Shown here one piece after another: positions 52,334-61,654 of a stretch of DNA of 64,000 nucleotides. Below the pieces are notes generated by a model, which was not told where the DNA came from, did not search any database, and saw nothing but the letters and a program-made list of their open reading frames with translations. The first letter of the stretch is position 1. The number at the start of each line of letters is the position of its first letter. The DNA is from JADJWR01 sp964509545 (GTDB taxonomy: Bacteria > Pseudomonadota > Gammaproteobacteria > Burkholderiales > Burkholderiaceae_F), in contig CAZDXQ010000004.1 in assembly GCA_964509545.1 (NCBI GenBank), forward strand, positions 62,001 through 126,000, in the 5' to 3' direction. The translations under genes were made by a program, and so were the position numbers.

Positions 52334-53875
52334 TCAATACGCGCCGGTCTTCTTGAATTCCTTGACCGCGGCGTGCAGCTTCTCTTCGTCCTCCTTGGAC
52401 AGGTCCTTGGTCGACTCGATCCGGTCGACGAGCGCCGCATGCTTGCCCTTCAGGAACTCGCGCAATCCCTTTTCCGCCGCCAGCGCCTTGCTGACCTCGA
52501 TGTCGTCGAAGTAGCCGTTGTTCACCGCGAACAGCGTGACCGCCTGCTCCCAGACCTGAAGCGGGTGGTACTGCGGCTGCTTCATCAGCTCGGTGACCAG
52601 GCGGCCGCGATCGAGCTGTTTGCGCGTCGCGTCGTCCAGATCGGAAGCAAACTGCGCAAATGCCGCCAGCTCGCGGTACTGCGCCAGCGCCAGGCGCACG
52701 CCGCCGCCGAGCTTCTTGATGACCTTGGTCTGCGCCGCGCCGCCGACGCGCGACACCGAGATGCCGGCGTTGATCGCCGGGCGGATGCCGGCGTTGAACA
52801 GATCCGTCTCGAGGAAGATCTGGCCGTCGGTGATCGAGATCACGTTGGTCGGCACGAACGCGGTCACGTCGCCGGCCTGCGTCTCGATGATCGGCAGCGC
52901 GGTCAGCGATCCGGTCTTGCCCTTGACCTCGCCCTTGGTGAACTTCTCGACGTACTCCTCGTTCACCCGCGCCGCGCGTTCGAGCAGCCGCGAATGCAGG
53001 TAGAAGACATCGCCGGGATACGCTTCGCGTCCGGGCGGGCGGCGCAACAGAAGCGAGACCTGGCGATAGGCCCAGGCCTGCTTGGTCAGGTCGTCGTAGA
53101 TGATCAGCGCGTCCTGGCCACGGTCGCGGAAGTACTCGCCCATCGTGCAGCCGGAGTAAGGCGCGATGTACTGCATCGCCGCCGACTCGGAGGCGGAGGC
53201 GGCCACCACGATCGTGTAGGCCATGGCGCCGGTTTCCTCGAGCTTGCGCACGACGTTGGCGATGGTCGAGGCTTTCTGCCCGATCGCCACATAGATGCAG
53301 ATCAGGTCCTTGCCCTTGGAGTTGATGATCGTGTCGACCGCCACCGCCGTCTTGCCGGTCTGGCGGTCGCCGATGATCAGTTCGCGCTGGCCGCGGCCGA
53401 TCGGCACCATGGCGTCGATCGACTTCAGTCCCGTCTGCACCGGCTGGCTGACCGACTTGCGCGCGATCACGCCCGGCGCGACCTTCTCGATCACGTCGGT
53501 CATCCTGGCGTTGATCGGGCCCTTGCCGTCGATCGGCTGGCCGAGCGAGTTGACGACGCGACCGATCAGCTCCGGCCCAACCGGCACCTCGAGAATGCGG
53601 CCGGTGCTCTTGACCGTGTCGCCCTCGGAGATGTGTTCGTAGTTGCCCAGAATCACGGCGCCCACCGAATCGCGCTCCAGGTTGAGCGCCAGGCCGAAGG
53701 TGTCGCCCGGGAACTCGAGCATCTCGCCCTGCATCACGTCCGACAGGCCGTGGATGCGGCAGATGCCGTCGGTCACCGTCACGACGGTGCCCTGGGTGCG
53801 GATGTCGGCCGAGACGCCGAGACCCTGGATGCGGCTTTTCAGCAGTTCGCTGATTTCGGACGGATTCAGTTGCAT
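52334..53875 (-). CDS. atpA: ATP synthase alpha subunit
   Basis: The 513-residue product begins MQLNPSEISELLKSRI, has the Walker A GDRQTGKTAVA (about 170-180) and the signature PAINAGISVSRVGG. It is the non-catalytic nucleotide-binding F1 subunit. Length matches the family exactly. It lies 22 bp after atpH. Confidence 0.98.
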   Translation of the reverse strand: MQLNPSEISELLKSRIQGLGVSADIRTQGTVVTVTDGICRIHGLSDVMQGEMLEFPGDTFGLALNLERDSVGAVILGNYEHISEGDTVKSTGRILEVPVGPELIGRVVNSLGQPIDGKGPINARMTDVIEKVAPGVIARKSVSQPVQTGLKSIDAMVPIGRGQRELIIGDRQTGKTAVAVDTIINSKGKDLICIYVAIGQKASTIANVVRKLEETGAMAYTIVVAASASESAAMQYIAPYSGCTMGEYFRDRGQDALIIYDDLTKQAWAYRQVSLLLRRPPGREAYPGDVFYLHSRLLERAARVNEEYVEKFTKGEVKGKTGSLTALPIIETQAGDVTAFVPTNVISITDGQIFLETDLFNAGIRPAINAGISVSRVGGAAQTKVIKKLGGGVRLALAQYRELAAFAQFASDLDDATRKQLDRGRLVTELMKQPQYHPLQVWEQAVTLFAVNNGYFDDIEVSKALAAEKGLREFLKGKHAALVDRIESTKDLSKEDEEKLHAAVKEFKKTGAY

Positions 53876-53897
53876 GGAAAGACTCCGGATGCGGTGA

Positions 53898-54446
53898 CTA
53901 GGCGGTAAGCAGCGTGTGCATCTGCGCCAGGCGCGTCTTGACGGTGTCGTCGAGCACGTGGTCGCCGACACTGACGCGTACACCGCCGATGAGCGCGGGA
54001 TCGACTTTCACTTCGGGGATCAGCTTCAGCCCGAACTTGCGCGACAGGCTCCACAGCAGGTCCTTGACCTGCTCGTCGGCGAGCGGCAGCGCGCTTTCGA
54101 TCAGGCAGTCGGCCTGGCCTTCGGCGGCGTTCTTCATCGCCCTGAACTGCCGCGCCACCTCGGGCAGGATGGCCAGGCGGCCGTTTTCGACCACCAGCTT
54201 GAGGAAGTTTTCGGCCGCCAGCGGCAGCGGCGACTTGACCAGGCCGCGCACCAGTTCGTAGACGCGCGCTGCGCCCAGCTTGGGATCGCTGACAACCTGC
54301 GCCACCTCCGGATGCTGGGCCACGGCGGCCAGTTCGGCTACCACGGGCAGCCACTGGTCGAGGACGCCGGCGGCCGACTTGTCGCTCGACGCCGCCGCGA
54401 ACAGCGCCTCGGCGTAGGGACGGGCGATGGTCGAGAGTTCGGCCAT
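53898..54446 (-). CDS. atpH: ATP synthase delta subunit
   Basis: The 182-residue product shows ARPYAEALFAAA at the start and the C-terminal signature VDPALIGGVRVSVGDHVLDDTVKTRLAQM. It ties the peripheral stalk to F1. It starts 2 bp after atpF. Confidence 0.96.
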   Translation of the reverse strand: MAELSTIARPYAEALFAAASSDKSAAGVLDQWLPVVAELAAVAQHPEVAQVVSDPKLGAARVYELVRGLVKSPLPLAAENFLKLVVENGRLAILPEVARQFRAMKNAAEGQADCLIESALPLADEQVKDLLWSLSRKFGLKLIPEVKVDPALIGGVRVSVGDHVLDDTVKTRLAQMHTLLTA

Positions 54447-54448
54447 GG

Positions 54449-54919
54449 CTACAGGCGGCCCTTCAGCTGCGCCAGCAGGTCGGCATGCACCTGCGCGTTG
54501 ACCTCGCGACGCAGGATCTGTTCGGCGCCAGCCACCGCCAGCACCGCCACCTGGTCGCGCAGTGCCGTCTTGGCGCGCTGCATCTCCTGCTCGGCCTCCT
54601 GCTTGGCGGCGGCGATCAGGCGGTCGCCCTCGACCTTGGCCTGCGCCTTGGCCTCGTCGACCAGCGCCAGCGCCCGTTTTTCGGTCTCGGCGACGATCGC
54701 CTGGGCGCGGGCGCGGGCGTCGGCCTCGAGCTGCGCGATCTTTCGCTGCGCGTCGGCGAGGCTCTGGTTGCCCGCTTCGGCCGCCTTCAGGCCGTCGGCG
54801 ATCTTCTTGCGGCGCTCGTCGAGCGACCTGATCAGCGGCGGCCAGATGTACTTCATCGTGATCAGCGCGCCGATAAGAAACACCACCAGCTGCAGGAACA
54901 GCGCGGAATTGATGTTCAT
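54449..54919 (-). CDS. atpF: ATP synthase b subunit
   Basis: The 156-residue product has one N-terminal membrane helix (LFLQLVVFLIGALITMKYIW) and a long Ala/Glu/Gln/Lys coiled helix, forming the peripheral stalk. It lies 84 bp after atpE. Confidence 0.96.
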   Translation of the reverse strand: MNINSALFLQLVVFLIGALITMKYIWPPLIRSLDERRKKIADGLKAAEAGNQSLADAQRKIAQLEADARARAQAIVAETEKRALALVDEAKAQAKVEGDRLIAAAKQEAEQEMQRAKTALRDQVAVLAVAGAEQILRREVNAQVHADLLAQLKGRL

Positions 54920-55003
54920 GGATTTGACCCGGATTGAAGCCGGCGGACCCGCAAGGGTCCGCCGGCGGCGTCAGTTGTCTGGTCCGGACGCGTCGCCGGC
55001 CGC

Positions 55004-55246
55004 TCAGCCCGCGAACGGGTTGGCAAACGCGAACATCATCGCGATACCGACACCGATCAGGAACGCCGCGTCGATCAGGCCGGCGAGCAGAAACATCTTC
55101 GTCTGCAGGGTGTTCATCAGCTCGGGCTGGCGGGCCGCCGATTCGATGTACTTGCCGCCCATGATGCCGATGCCGATGCAGGCGCCGATGGCGCCCAGGC
55201 CGATGATCAGACCACAGGCCAGGGCAACGAACGCGACGTTGGTCAT
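55004..55246 (-). CDS. atpE: ATP synthase c subunit
   Basis: The 80-residue product has two membrane helices around the loop ESAARQPEL. The proton-binding Asp is in GLIDAAFLIG (about residue 59), and the surrounding residues do not show the sodium-binding set. It forms the rotor ring. GAGGAG eight bases before the ATG is the strongest ribosome binding site of the operon, fitting the high copy number needed. Confidence 0.97.
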   Translation of the reverse strand: MTNVAFVALACGLIIGLGAIGACIGIGIMGGKYIESAARQPELMNTLQTKMFLLAGLIDAAFLIGVGIAMMFAFANPFAG

Positions 55247-55294
55247 TTTGTTGACTCCTCGTTGGAAATGGATGGGGGGAAACGGTGCAGCCGG

Positions 55295-56128
55295 TCAGTG
55301 GCCCTCGTGCGCCTGCCCGATGTATACGAGCGTCAGCATCATGAAGATGAAGGCCTGCAGGATCACGATCAAGATGTGGAACAGCAGCCAGCCGGTGCCG
55401 GCGATGACGTGGCCAAGCGCCAGAAGCAGTGAGCCGTCGGCGCGGAACGCCCAGGTTCCGCCAAGCAGCGCGATCAGGAAGAAGAGCAGCTCGCCCGCGT
55501 ACATGTTGCCGAAAAGCCGCATGCCAAGCGACACCATCTTGGCCAGGTACTCGATCAGGTTGAGCAGGAAGTTGAACGGCCACAGCAGCGGATGCGCGCC
55601 GAACGGGGCGGTGAACAGTTCATGCATCCAGCCACCGAAGCCCTTGATCTTGATGCCGTAGTACAGCATCAGCAGCAGCACGCCGAAGGACATGCCGATG
55701 GTGCCGTTCAGGTCCGCGGTCGGCAGCGGCCGCAGGTACTCGATGTGGAAGACGTTATGCGCGATCCACGGAAACAGATCGACCGGAATCAGGTCGATCG
55801 CGTTCATGAAGACGATCCAGATGAACACGGTGATCGCCAGCGGTGCGATGAAGCTGCGGTCACCGTGGACGATCGACTTGCTCTGCTCCTCGACCATCTC
55901 GACGATCATCTCGACGAAGGCCTGGAAGCGGCCCGGCACGCCCGGCGTGGCGCGCTGGGCGGCGCGGTACAGCAGGAAAAGCGTCAACCCCAGACAGGCG
56001 AGCGAAAAGAAGATCGTGTCGATGTTGACGACCGAGAAATCGACGATCGACTTCTGCTTGCCCGCCGACAGGTGCGTCAGGTGATGGACGATGTATTCGG
56101 TGGCCGTCGGTGCCTGGCTGGTCGCCAT
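55295..56128 (-). CDS. atpB: ATP synthase a subunit
   Basis: The 277-residue membrane protein has the key Arg in the helix MVSLGMRLFGNMYAGELLFFLIALL and the usual C-terminal helices. It forms the proton half-channels facing the c ring. Confidence 0.97.
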   Translation of the reverse strand: MATSQAPTATEYIVHHLTHLSAGKQKSIVDFSVVNIDTIFFSLACLGLTLFLLYRAAQRATPGVPGRFQAFVEMIVEMVEEQSKSIVHGDRSFIAPLAITVFIWIVFMNAIDLIPVDLFPWIAHNVFHIEYLRPLPTADLNGTIGMSFGVLLLMLYYGIKIKGFGGWMHELFTAPFGAHPLLWPFNFLLNLIEYLAKMVSLGMRLFGNMYAGELLFFLIALLGGTWAFRADGSLLLALGHVIAGTGWLLFHILIVILQAFIFMMLTLVYIGQAHEGH

Positions 56129-56144
56129 GGTGTCGTTCCGTTGC

Positions 56145-56483
56145 TCAGCGCCAGATGAGGGCGATGAAGTAGCTCTTCAGAGTCACGATGACCGCGGCGA
56201 TCATCGCCAGCCAAACCAGATCCCGGTAGGCCCAGATTACGAACAGCAGCAGCGCCACCGTCGAGGCCACCTTCAGGAACTCGCCGACGAAAAACGTCGC
56301 CACGCCTGCGCCCTGCGGTCGGCGCGCCGCTGCCGCCAGCCGCAGCGCGAACAGCCCGTTGGGAACCACGCAGGCCGCCCCCCCGGCAAGCGCCGACCAC
56401 GCCGCGGCCGCACCGCCGATCACACCGGCCACCAGCGCCACCAGCAGCGCAGCAATGCCCTGCAGGAGAACCACGCGAAACAT
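56145..56483 (-). CDS. atpI: ATP synthase protein I
   Basis: The 112-residue product has four membrane helices (GIAALLVALVAGVIGGAAAAW, ALAGGAACVVPNGLFALRL, KVASTVALLLFVIW, AMIAAVIVTLKSYFIAL). AtpI helps assemble the c ring. ATG at 56483 has GGAG seven bases upstream; a TTG at 56498 would extend it by five residues. It is the first gene of the atp operon. Confidence 0.9.
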   Translation of the reverse strand: MFRVVLLQGIAALLVALVAGVIGGAAAAWSALAGGAACVVPNGLFALRLAAAARRPQGAGVATFFVGEFLKVASTVALLLFVIWAYRDLVWLAMIAAVIVTLKSYFIALIWR

Positions 56484-56626
56484 CCCCTCGCTCCGCAACC
56501 GCTCCGGCCACCGCCGGAGGCGACCGCCCCCGCAGCACGACGAATTCCGTAAAGCCGCGGGATTCTAAGAGGGCGGTCGCGGGCGGGTCAAATTTGGGTT
56601 GCGCCGCAGCACAGCCGCCATCCGCT

Positions 56627-57484
56627 TCAACCTTTCAGGCGGGCGATGATGCCGTCGAGCTGGTCGAGTCCCGCCACGCGGATCACGACTCGCCCCTTGC
56701 CGCGCGCATCGACCTGCAGGTTGACAGTCGTTGCCAGCGCGTCGGACAGTTCCTCTTCCAGTCGCTCGATATCGCGACTGCGCGGCGCAGTCGCCCTGCC
56801 GCCGGACGGCGTCGTCGCACGCTGGCTGCGCGCCACCAACGCTTCGGCCTCGCGCACCGACAGGCCCTTGAGCACGATCTGGTGCCCCAGCTGCACCTGC
56901 GTGGCCGCGTCGACGGCGAGCAGCGCCCGCGCGTGCCCCATGTCGAGACGGCCGCTCATCAGCATTTCCTGCACCGGCGCCGCCAGATTGAGCAGGCGCA
57001 GCAGGTTCGACGTCGCGCTGCGCGAACGGCCGATGGCTGCCGCCGCCTGCTCGTGCGTGAACTGGAATTCGCGGATCAGGCGCTGGATGCCCTGCGCCTC
57101 TTCCAGCGGATTCAGGTCCTCGCGCTGGATGTTCTCGATCAGGGCCATCGCCAGCGCCGCCTCGTCGGGCACATCGCGCACGGCCACCGGCACCTCGGTC
57201 AGGCCCGCCATCTGCGCCGCGCGGAAGCGCCGCTCGCCGGCGATGATCTCGTAGCGCTCGCCGCCGACAGGCCGCACCAGGATCGGCTGGATCACGCCCT
57301 GGGCGCGGATCGAGTCAGCCAGTTCGGCCAGCGCCTCGGGCTCCATCTTCGTGCGCGGCTGGTAGCGGCCGGGCTGCAGCCGCTCGATCGGCAGCTGCTG
57401 CGGCGCCGCCGTCGCCACTGGCTGCGGCTCGGCGCCGAGCAGCGCATCGAGGCCGCGCCCAAGTCCCTTCATCTTTCTGATCAC
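56627..57484 (-). CDS. parB: Chromosome partitioning protein ParB
   Basis: The 285-residue product starts with the KGLGRGLDALLG peptide that stimulates ParA. It then has the CTP-binding box GERRFRAAQ (about 106-114), a helix-turn-helix (THEQAAAAIGRSRSATSNLLRLLNL) and a C-terminal dimer domain. It loads on parS and organises the origin region. GTG at 57484 has GGGAG seven bases upstream and overlaps the stop of the GNAT gene; ATG at 57472 is possible. No parS site was found in the window. Confidence 0.95.
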   Translation of the reverse strand: MIRKMKGLGRGLDALLGAEPQPVATAAPQQLPIERLQPGRYQPRTKMEPEALAELADSIRAQGVIQPILVRPVGGERYEIIAGERRFRAAQMAGLTEVPVAVRDVPDEAALAMALIENIQREDLNPLEEAQGIQRLIREFQFTHEQAAAAIGRSRSATSNLLRLLNLAAPVQEMLMSGRLDMGHARALLAVDAATQVQLGHQIVLKGLSVREAEALVARSQRATTPSGGRATAPRSRDIERLEEELSDALATTVNLQVDARGKGRVVIRVAGLDQLDGIIARLKG

Positions 57485-58308
57485 GAGCGCTCTCCCCCTG
57501 CACCGATCTGCGCCTGCGACGCAGACGGCTCGCTCCGATACCAGTACGCATAGCGGTCAATGAAGCCGAGCCTGCCGTAGACGCGGCGCGCCGCGGCATT
57601 GTCGGCGGACACCTGCAGGTAGGCGATCGTCGCGCCGTCGTCGGCGGCCCGCCGCAGCAACTCGACCGTCAGCGCCGACGCCAGTCCGCGCCCCCGCGCC
57701 GACTCGGCGGTCACGATGTCGTACAGGCCGACGAGTTCGCCTTCTCGCACCGACTGGCCGACAGCCAGCACCGTTTCGCCGTCGACCGCCGCCAGCCGCT
57801 GCGCGTGCGCGGCCAGCGGCGAGGCCGCCAGCCGCGCGGCATGCGCCGCGACCTGCTGCGGCGGCGAGTCTCTCAGCGCGCCAGCGCAGTGCGCGAATTC
57901 ATCGATCCCCAGAACGCGCAACGTGCGCGGCGAAGGCGGCGCGGCGAGCGGCAAAGCCAGCGTCATCACCCGAGTTTCCTCGATGGCGGCAAAGCCGGCC
58001 TGCGCGAGCGCGGCGTCGAGCGCGCGCGGCTGGGAGAAGGGGGTGATGCGAAACAGACAGGGCAGCCCCGATTGCACGTACCAGCGCCGGCAATAGGCGA
58101 TCTTCTCGACCAGTGGCAGGCGTCCGCCGGCGATGGCATTGACGCTGCGCGCACGGCGCGCCTTGCCTGGCGAGAAACGCAGCAGCCAGCCGTCGTACAG
58201 CAGCTGCTGCGACGGCTGCGCCGCGTTCAGGCCCGCCTCCTCGATGCGCGCGGCGATGTTGTCATCGACCTCGGTCAGCGCTGCCGGTATCTGCGCGGGA
58301 TCGAACAT
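57481..58308 (-). CDS. GNAT-family acetyltransferase between parA and parB
   Basis: The 275-residue product has an N-terminal extension domain and a C-terminal GNAT domain with the acetyl-CoA motif IVTAESARGRGLASALTVELLRRA and the later NAAARRVYGRLGF. The substrate is unknown. It overlaps parB by four bases (GTGA), so it is translationally coupled to parB although functionally unrelated as far as known. Upstream is the 75-bp tandem repeat. Confidence 0.88.
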   Translation of the reverse strand: MFDPAQIPAALTEVDDNIAARIEEAGLNAAQPSQQLLYDGWLLRFSPGKARRARSVNAIAGGRLPLVEKIAYCRRWYVQSGLPCLFRITPFSQPRALDAALAQAGFAAIEETRVMTLALPLAAPPSPRTLRVLGIDEFAHCAGALRDSPPQQVAAHAARLAASPLAAHAQRLAAVDGETVLAVGQSVREGELVGLYDIVTAESARGRGLASALTVELLRRAADDGATIAYLQVSADNAAARRVYGRLGFIDRYAYWYRSEPSASQAQIGAGGERS

Positions 58309-58315
58309 CTCAGTG

Positions 58316-58611
58316 GCGCCCGGCCGCCCGAAGCCACTGAGCGCCCCCTCGGGGGGCAGCGAGCGTCAGCGAGCGTGGGGGTCCGAACATGCGCCCGGCC
58401 GCCCGAAGCCACTGAGCGCCCCCTCGGGGGGCAGCGAGCGTCAGCGAGCGTGGGGGTCCGAACATGCGCCCGGCCGCCCGAAGCCACTGACCGCCCCACG
58501 GGGGGCGAGGCTGGACATGAGCCGGCACCTGCGTGCCGGCGAATGCCTGCCGAGCCGGCCGGGCATGCAGGCCCGGCCGTGGAACAGCGAGCGCCAGCGA
58601 GCGTGGGGGGT
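58316..58611. repeat. 75-bp tandem repeat with a degenerate third copy
   Basis: Copies at 58316-58390 and 58391-58465 appear identical. A third begins at 58466, diverges after about 25 bp, and its tail (CAGCGAGCGCCAGCGAGCGTGGGG) reappears just before parA near 58587. Each unit contains the hairpin GCCCCCTCGGGGGGC. The 75-bp period is a multiple of three, so frames stay open but code for nothing recognisable. The unit resembles intergenic elements common in Burkholderiales. Confidence 0.8.
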
Positions 58612-59385
58612 TCATTCCAGGGTCTTCATCCGCTCGACCATCTCGGCGCCAAAAGCGATATACGCCTGCGCGCCCTTCGCCGCCCGGTCATAGGCGACGC
58701 CGGGCACGCCGTAGCTCGGGGCTTCAGCCAGACGCACGTTGCGCGGGATGATGGTCTTGAAGACCTTGTCGCCGAAGTGCGACTCCAGCTGCGCCGAAAC
58801 CTGCTGTTGCAGCGTCATGCGCGGATCGAACATGACGCGCAGCAGGCCGATGATCTTCAGCCCCGGGTTCAGGTTCGCGTGCACGCGCTTGATCGTATTG
58901 ACCAGATCGGTAAGGCCCTCGAGAGCGAAGTACTCGCACTGCATCGGGATGACCACGCCATGCGCGCAGCACAGCCCGTTCAGCGTCAGCAGGCTGAGCG
59001 AAGGCGGGCAATCGATCAACACGAAGTCGTAGGCCTCCTCGACCGCCGCCAGCGCCCGCTTCAGCCGCAGTTCGCGGTCGTCGAGGTCGACGAGTTCGAC
59101 CTCGGCGCCCGCCAGTTCGCGATTGGCCGGCAGCAGGTCATACCCGCCGGCCTTGCAGTGCACGGTGGCTGCGCCGACACTTGCGGCTCCGAGCAGCACC
59201 TCGTAGACGGAGCGGACCAGTTGGCGCTTGTCGACGCCGCTGCCCATCGTCGCGTTGCCTTGCGGGTCGAGGTCGATCAGCAGCACGCGCTGCAGCTGCT
59301 CGGCCAGCCCGGCGGCGAGGTTCACCGCGGTCGTGGTCTTGCCAACCCCGCCCTTCTGATTGGCAATGCAGAAGATTCGCGCCAC
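58612..59385 (-). CDS. parA: Chromosome partitioning ATPase ParA (Soj)
   Basis: The 257-residue product has the deviant Walker A KGGVGKTTTAVNLA (about 11-24), Walker A' LLIDLDPQGNAT, and FVLIDCPPSLSLLT. It is a Soj-type ParA driving origin segregation with ParB. The start is a GTG (59385), 4 bp after the stop of the LysE gene. The stop abuts the tandem repeat that separates it from the GNAT-parB pair. Confidence 0.95.
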   Translation of the reverse strand: MARIFCIANQKGGVGKTTTAVNLAAGLAEQLQRVLLIDLDPQGNATMGSGVDKRQLVRSVYEVLLGAASVGAATVHCKAGGYDLLPANRELAGAEVELVDLDDRELRLKRALAAVEEAYDFVLIDCPPSLSLLTLNGLCCAHGVVIPMQCEYFALEGLTDLVNTIKRVHANLNPGLKIIGLLRVMFDPRMTLQQQVSAQLESHFGDKVFKTIIPRNVRLAEAPSYGVPGVAYDRAAKGAQAYIAFGAEMVERMKTLE

Positions 59386-59389
59386 GAGA

Positions 59390-60004
59390 TCAGTCCGTCG
59401 CCAGTCGCGCACCGAAACCGATCACGGCAATGCCGGCCAGACGCGACAGCCAACGGCCGACGCGACGGTTCCGGCGCAGGCGCCCCGCCGCCCAGTGCCC
59501 GACCCAGACCAGCACCGAACCATAGAGCAGGGTCAGCGTCGCGATCGTCACGGCCATCGTCGCCAGCGTCAGCGGCCCCTGATAACTGCGCGGGTCGATG
59601 AACAGCGGCAGGAAGGCCATGTAAAAGACGATCGCCTTCGGATTGACGACGGTGATCAGAAAGCCCTGGCGAAAGTGCGCGCCGGCGATGTCCGGCCGCC
59701 GCGCCGCACCGTCGCCGCGACGCGCGCGCAACAGTTGCAGTCCGACCCACACCAGGTAGGCAGCGCCGGCGTACTGCAGCCCCCGGAACAGCAGCGGATG
59801 CGCGGCGAGCAAGGCGGCCACGCCCGCCATCGCCGCCGCCATCAGCACCCAGTCGCCGAGCATCAGTCCGGCAAGAGCCGCGTAGCCGCCACGCGGCCCG
59901 CCTTTCGCCGAACTCGTGACAACGGCGAAAGTGCCGGGCCCGGGAATCATCAGGAAGACCAGGACGGCGGCGATGAACGCGGGATAGTCGACGATGCCGG
60001 GCAC
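59390..60004 (-). CDS. LysE/RhtB-family exporter
   Basis: The 204-residue product has six membrane helices and the LysE motif FLMIPGPGTFAVVTSSAKGGPRGGYAALAG near the N-terminus. It exports an amino acid or related metabolite. The start is a GTG at 60004. It sits 4 bp upstream of parA and is probably cotranscribed with it. Confidence 0.9.
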   Translation of the reverse strand: MPGIVDYPAFIAAVLVFLMIPGPGTFAVVTSSAKGGPRGGYAALAGLMLGDWVLMAAAMAGVAALLAAHPLLFRGLQYAGAAYLVWVGLQLLRARRGDGAARRPDIAGAHFRQGFLITVVNPKAIVFYMAFLPLFIDPRSYQGPLTLATMAVTIATLTLLYGSVLVWVGHWAAGRLRRNRRVGRWLSRLAGIAVIGFGARLATD

Positions 60005-60143
60005 GTGAACGCTGTACTGCGACGCGAGAAGCCGCGCCGAAGGGTCGGATTCTACTTTTGCGGCCCGCCCCCTTACGGAGCCACCGACTCACGCTTTGTA
60101 GACTGTCGCCTCCAGGGCAGCGATATCGCCACGCCAGCCGGCC

Positions 60144-61214
60144 ATGGACCCAGGCATACAACGCGCTCTCGTGACCCGCATCGCCGGCCTGGCGGCGCTT
60201 TCGTTGCTTGTGCTCGGCGCGATCGTCGTGCTCAGGCCGTTTGTCGCTGCCGGCCTGTTCGCCGCCGTTTTCGTGCTCGCGACCTGGCCGTTGTATTCAC
60301 GGCTGCGCAAGGCGGTGCGCGGCAGCGACACCTGGGCCGCCGCGATCGCAACGCTGCTGCTGATCGTGCTGGTGGTGCTGCCGTTTGCCTGGTTGGTGCA
60401 GAACGCGATCGACCGCGTACCCGGCTGGTTCGCCGTTGCTCGCGGCTGGGTGGTCGAGGGCCTGCCGCCGCCGCCACCTTGGCTGCAGCGGATCCCGCTC
60501 GCCGGCGCGCTCATCGATCAATACTGGCGCGACTTCGCTGCCGACCCGGGCGCGCTGCGCGATCTCGGCAGACGGTTGATCGAAGTAGGACGCGAGCCGC
60601 TCGTCGCGGCAGGGTCGGTCATCGGCGAAGGCATACTGCAACTGGCGCTGGCGAACTTCATCGGGTTCTTCTTCTATCGCGACGGCGAGAAGCTCGTGAG
60701 CAGCCTGCGCGCCGGCATCGAGCGGCTCGCGGGCGCGCTGGCCGGCGAGATGATCGCCACCGTCGAGGCGACGGTTCGCGGCGTCGTTCTCGGCATCGTC
60801 GGCACTGCCGTCGCGCAGGGAGCGGTGGCGATGATCGGCTTCGTCATCGCGGGCGTGCCCGGTGCGCTGCTGCTCGGCGGGCTGACCGCGCTGGTCTCGA
60901 TCGTGCCGGGCGGCCCTGTGCTCATATGGCTCGGCGCGACGATCTGGCTGTTGTCGACCGAGCAGCTCGGCTGGGCGCTGTTCATGGCGATCTGGGGCGC
61001 GGCGCTCATCTCCAGCATCGACAACGTCATCCGGCCGCTGCTGATCAGCCGCGGCGCCAGCCTGTCGTTTGCGCTGGTGTTCGTCGGCGTCGTCGGCGGC
61101 ATCATCGCGTTCGGTTTCGTCGGCATCTTCATTGGACCGACCCTGCTGGCGCTGTGCTGGCGGCTGTGGCGGACGTTCATCGAGCAGGAGTCCCCGCCGG
61201 CGCCTGCGCCCTGA
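60144..61214 (+). CDS. AI-2E-family transporter (PerM-like)
   Basis: The 356-residue product has about eight membrane helices and the family landmarks FIGFFFYRDGEKL and GVVGGIIAFGFVGIFIGPTLLAL. Members export autoinducer-like or other solutes or act as ion antiporters; the substrate is unknown. It is followed after 13 bp by the carboxymuconolactone-decarboxylase-like gene. Confidence 0.88.
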   Translation: MDPGIQRALVTRIAGLAALSLLVLGAIVVLRPFVAAGLFAAVFVLATWPLYSRLRKAVRGSDTWAAAIATLLLIVLVVLPFAWLVQNAIDRVPGWFAVARGWVVEGLPPPPPWLQRIPLAGALIDQYWRDFAADPGALRDLGRRLIEVGREPLVAAGSVIGEGILQLALANFIGFFFYRDGEKLVSSLRAGIERLAGALAGEMIATVEATVRGVVLGIVGTAVAQGAVAMIGFVIAGVPGALLLGGLTALVSIVPGGPVLIWLGATIWLLSTEQLGWALFMAIWGAALISSIDNVIRPLLISRGASLSFALVFVGVVGGIIAFGFVGIFIGPTLLALCWRLWRTFIEQESPPAPAP

Positions 61215-61227
61215 TCGAGGAGGATGA

Positions 61228-61644
61228 ATGGCACTCGTGCCACTGCTGACCGACGCGCAGGCCGATGCCGAGGCGCGAACGGTGTTCGACGACATCCGCG
61301 CCACGCGCGGCACTGATCACATCAACAACATCTGGCGCGCGCTCGCCAACGACCCGGCGCAGCTGCGGGCGACCTGGAGTGAAGTCAAGCGGGTGATGGC
61401 GCCGGGGGCGCTCGACGCGCTGACCAAGGAACTCGTCTACATCGCCGTGTCGGCGGCCAACAGCTGCAGTTACTGCCTGCACACGCACACGGCCGCGGCG
61501 CGGGCAAAGGGCATGAGCGAGCAGATGTTCAGTGAACTGATGCAGGTCGTCTACCTGGCCAGCCAGACCAACCGCATCGCGGTCGGCCTGCAGGTCGAGA
61601 TCGACGCGCGCTACGCGCAGCCGGACGCGCCCGGCGCGCGATGA
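61228..61644 (+). CDS. Carboxymuconolactone decarboxylase/AhpD-like protein
   Basis: The 138-residue product has the AhpD-like redox motif NSCSYCLHTHTAAARAKG (CxxC with following His). This argues for a peroxidase or reductase role rather than ring decarboxylation. GAGGAGG lies a few bases before the ATG. It is in an apparent operon with the AI-2E transporter and convergent with the lipocalin gene. Confidence 0.88.
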   Translation: MALVPLLTDAQADAEARTVFDDIRATRGTDHINNIWRALANDPAQLRATWSEVKRVMAPGALDALTKELVYIAVSAANSCSYCLHTHTAAARAKGMSEQMFSELMQVVYLASQTNRIAVGLQVEIDARYAQPDAPGAR

Positions 61645-61654
61645 AGGCGGGCGA

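Noticed and set aside
58316..58495. Regular repeats that could suggest a CRISPR array
   Set aside because: The units are directly abutting 75-bp copies without variable spacers, there are only two full copies, and no cas gene is near.
56627..59385. parS site near parA/parB
   Set aside because: No sequence close to TGTTTCACGTGAAACA was seen here or elsewhere in the window.
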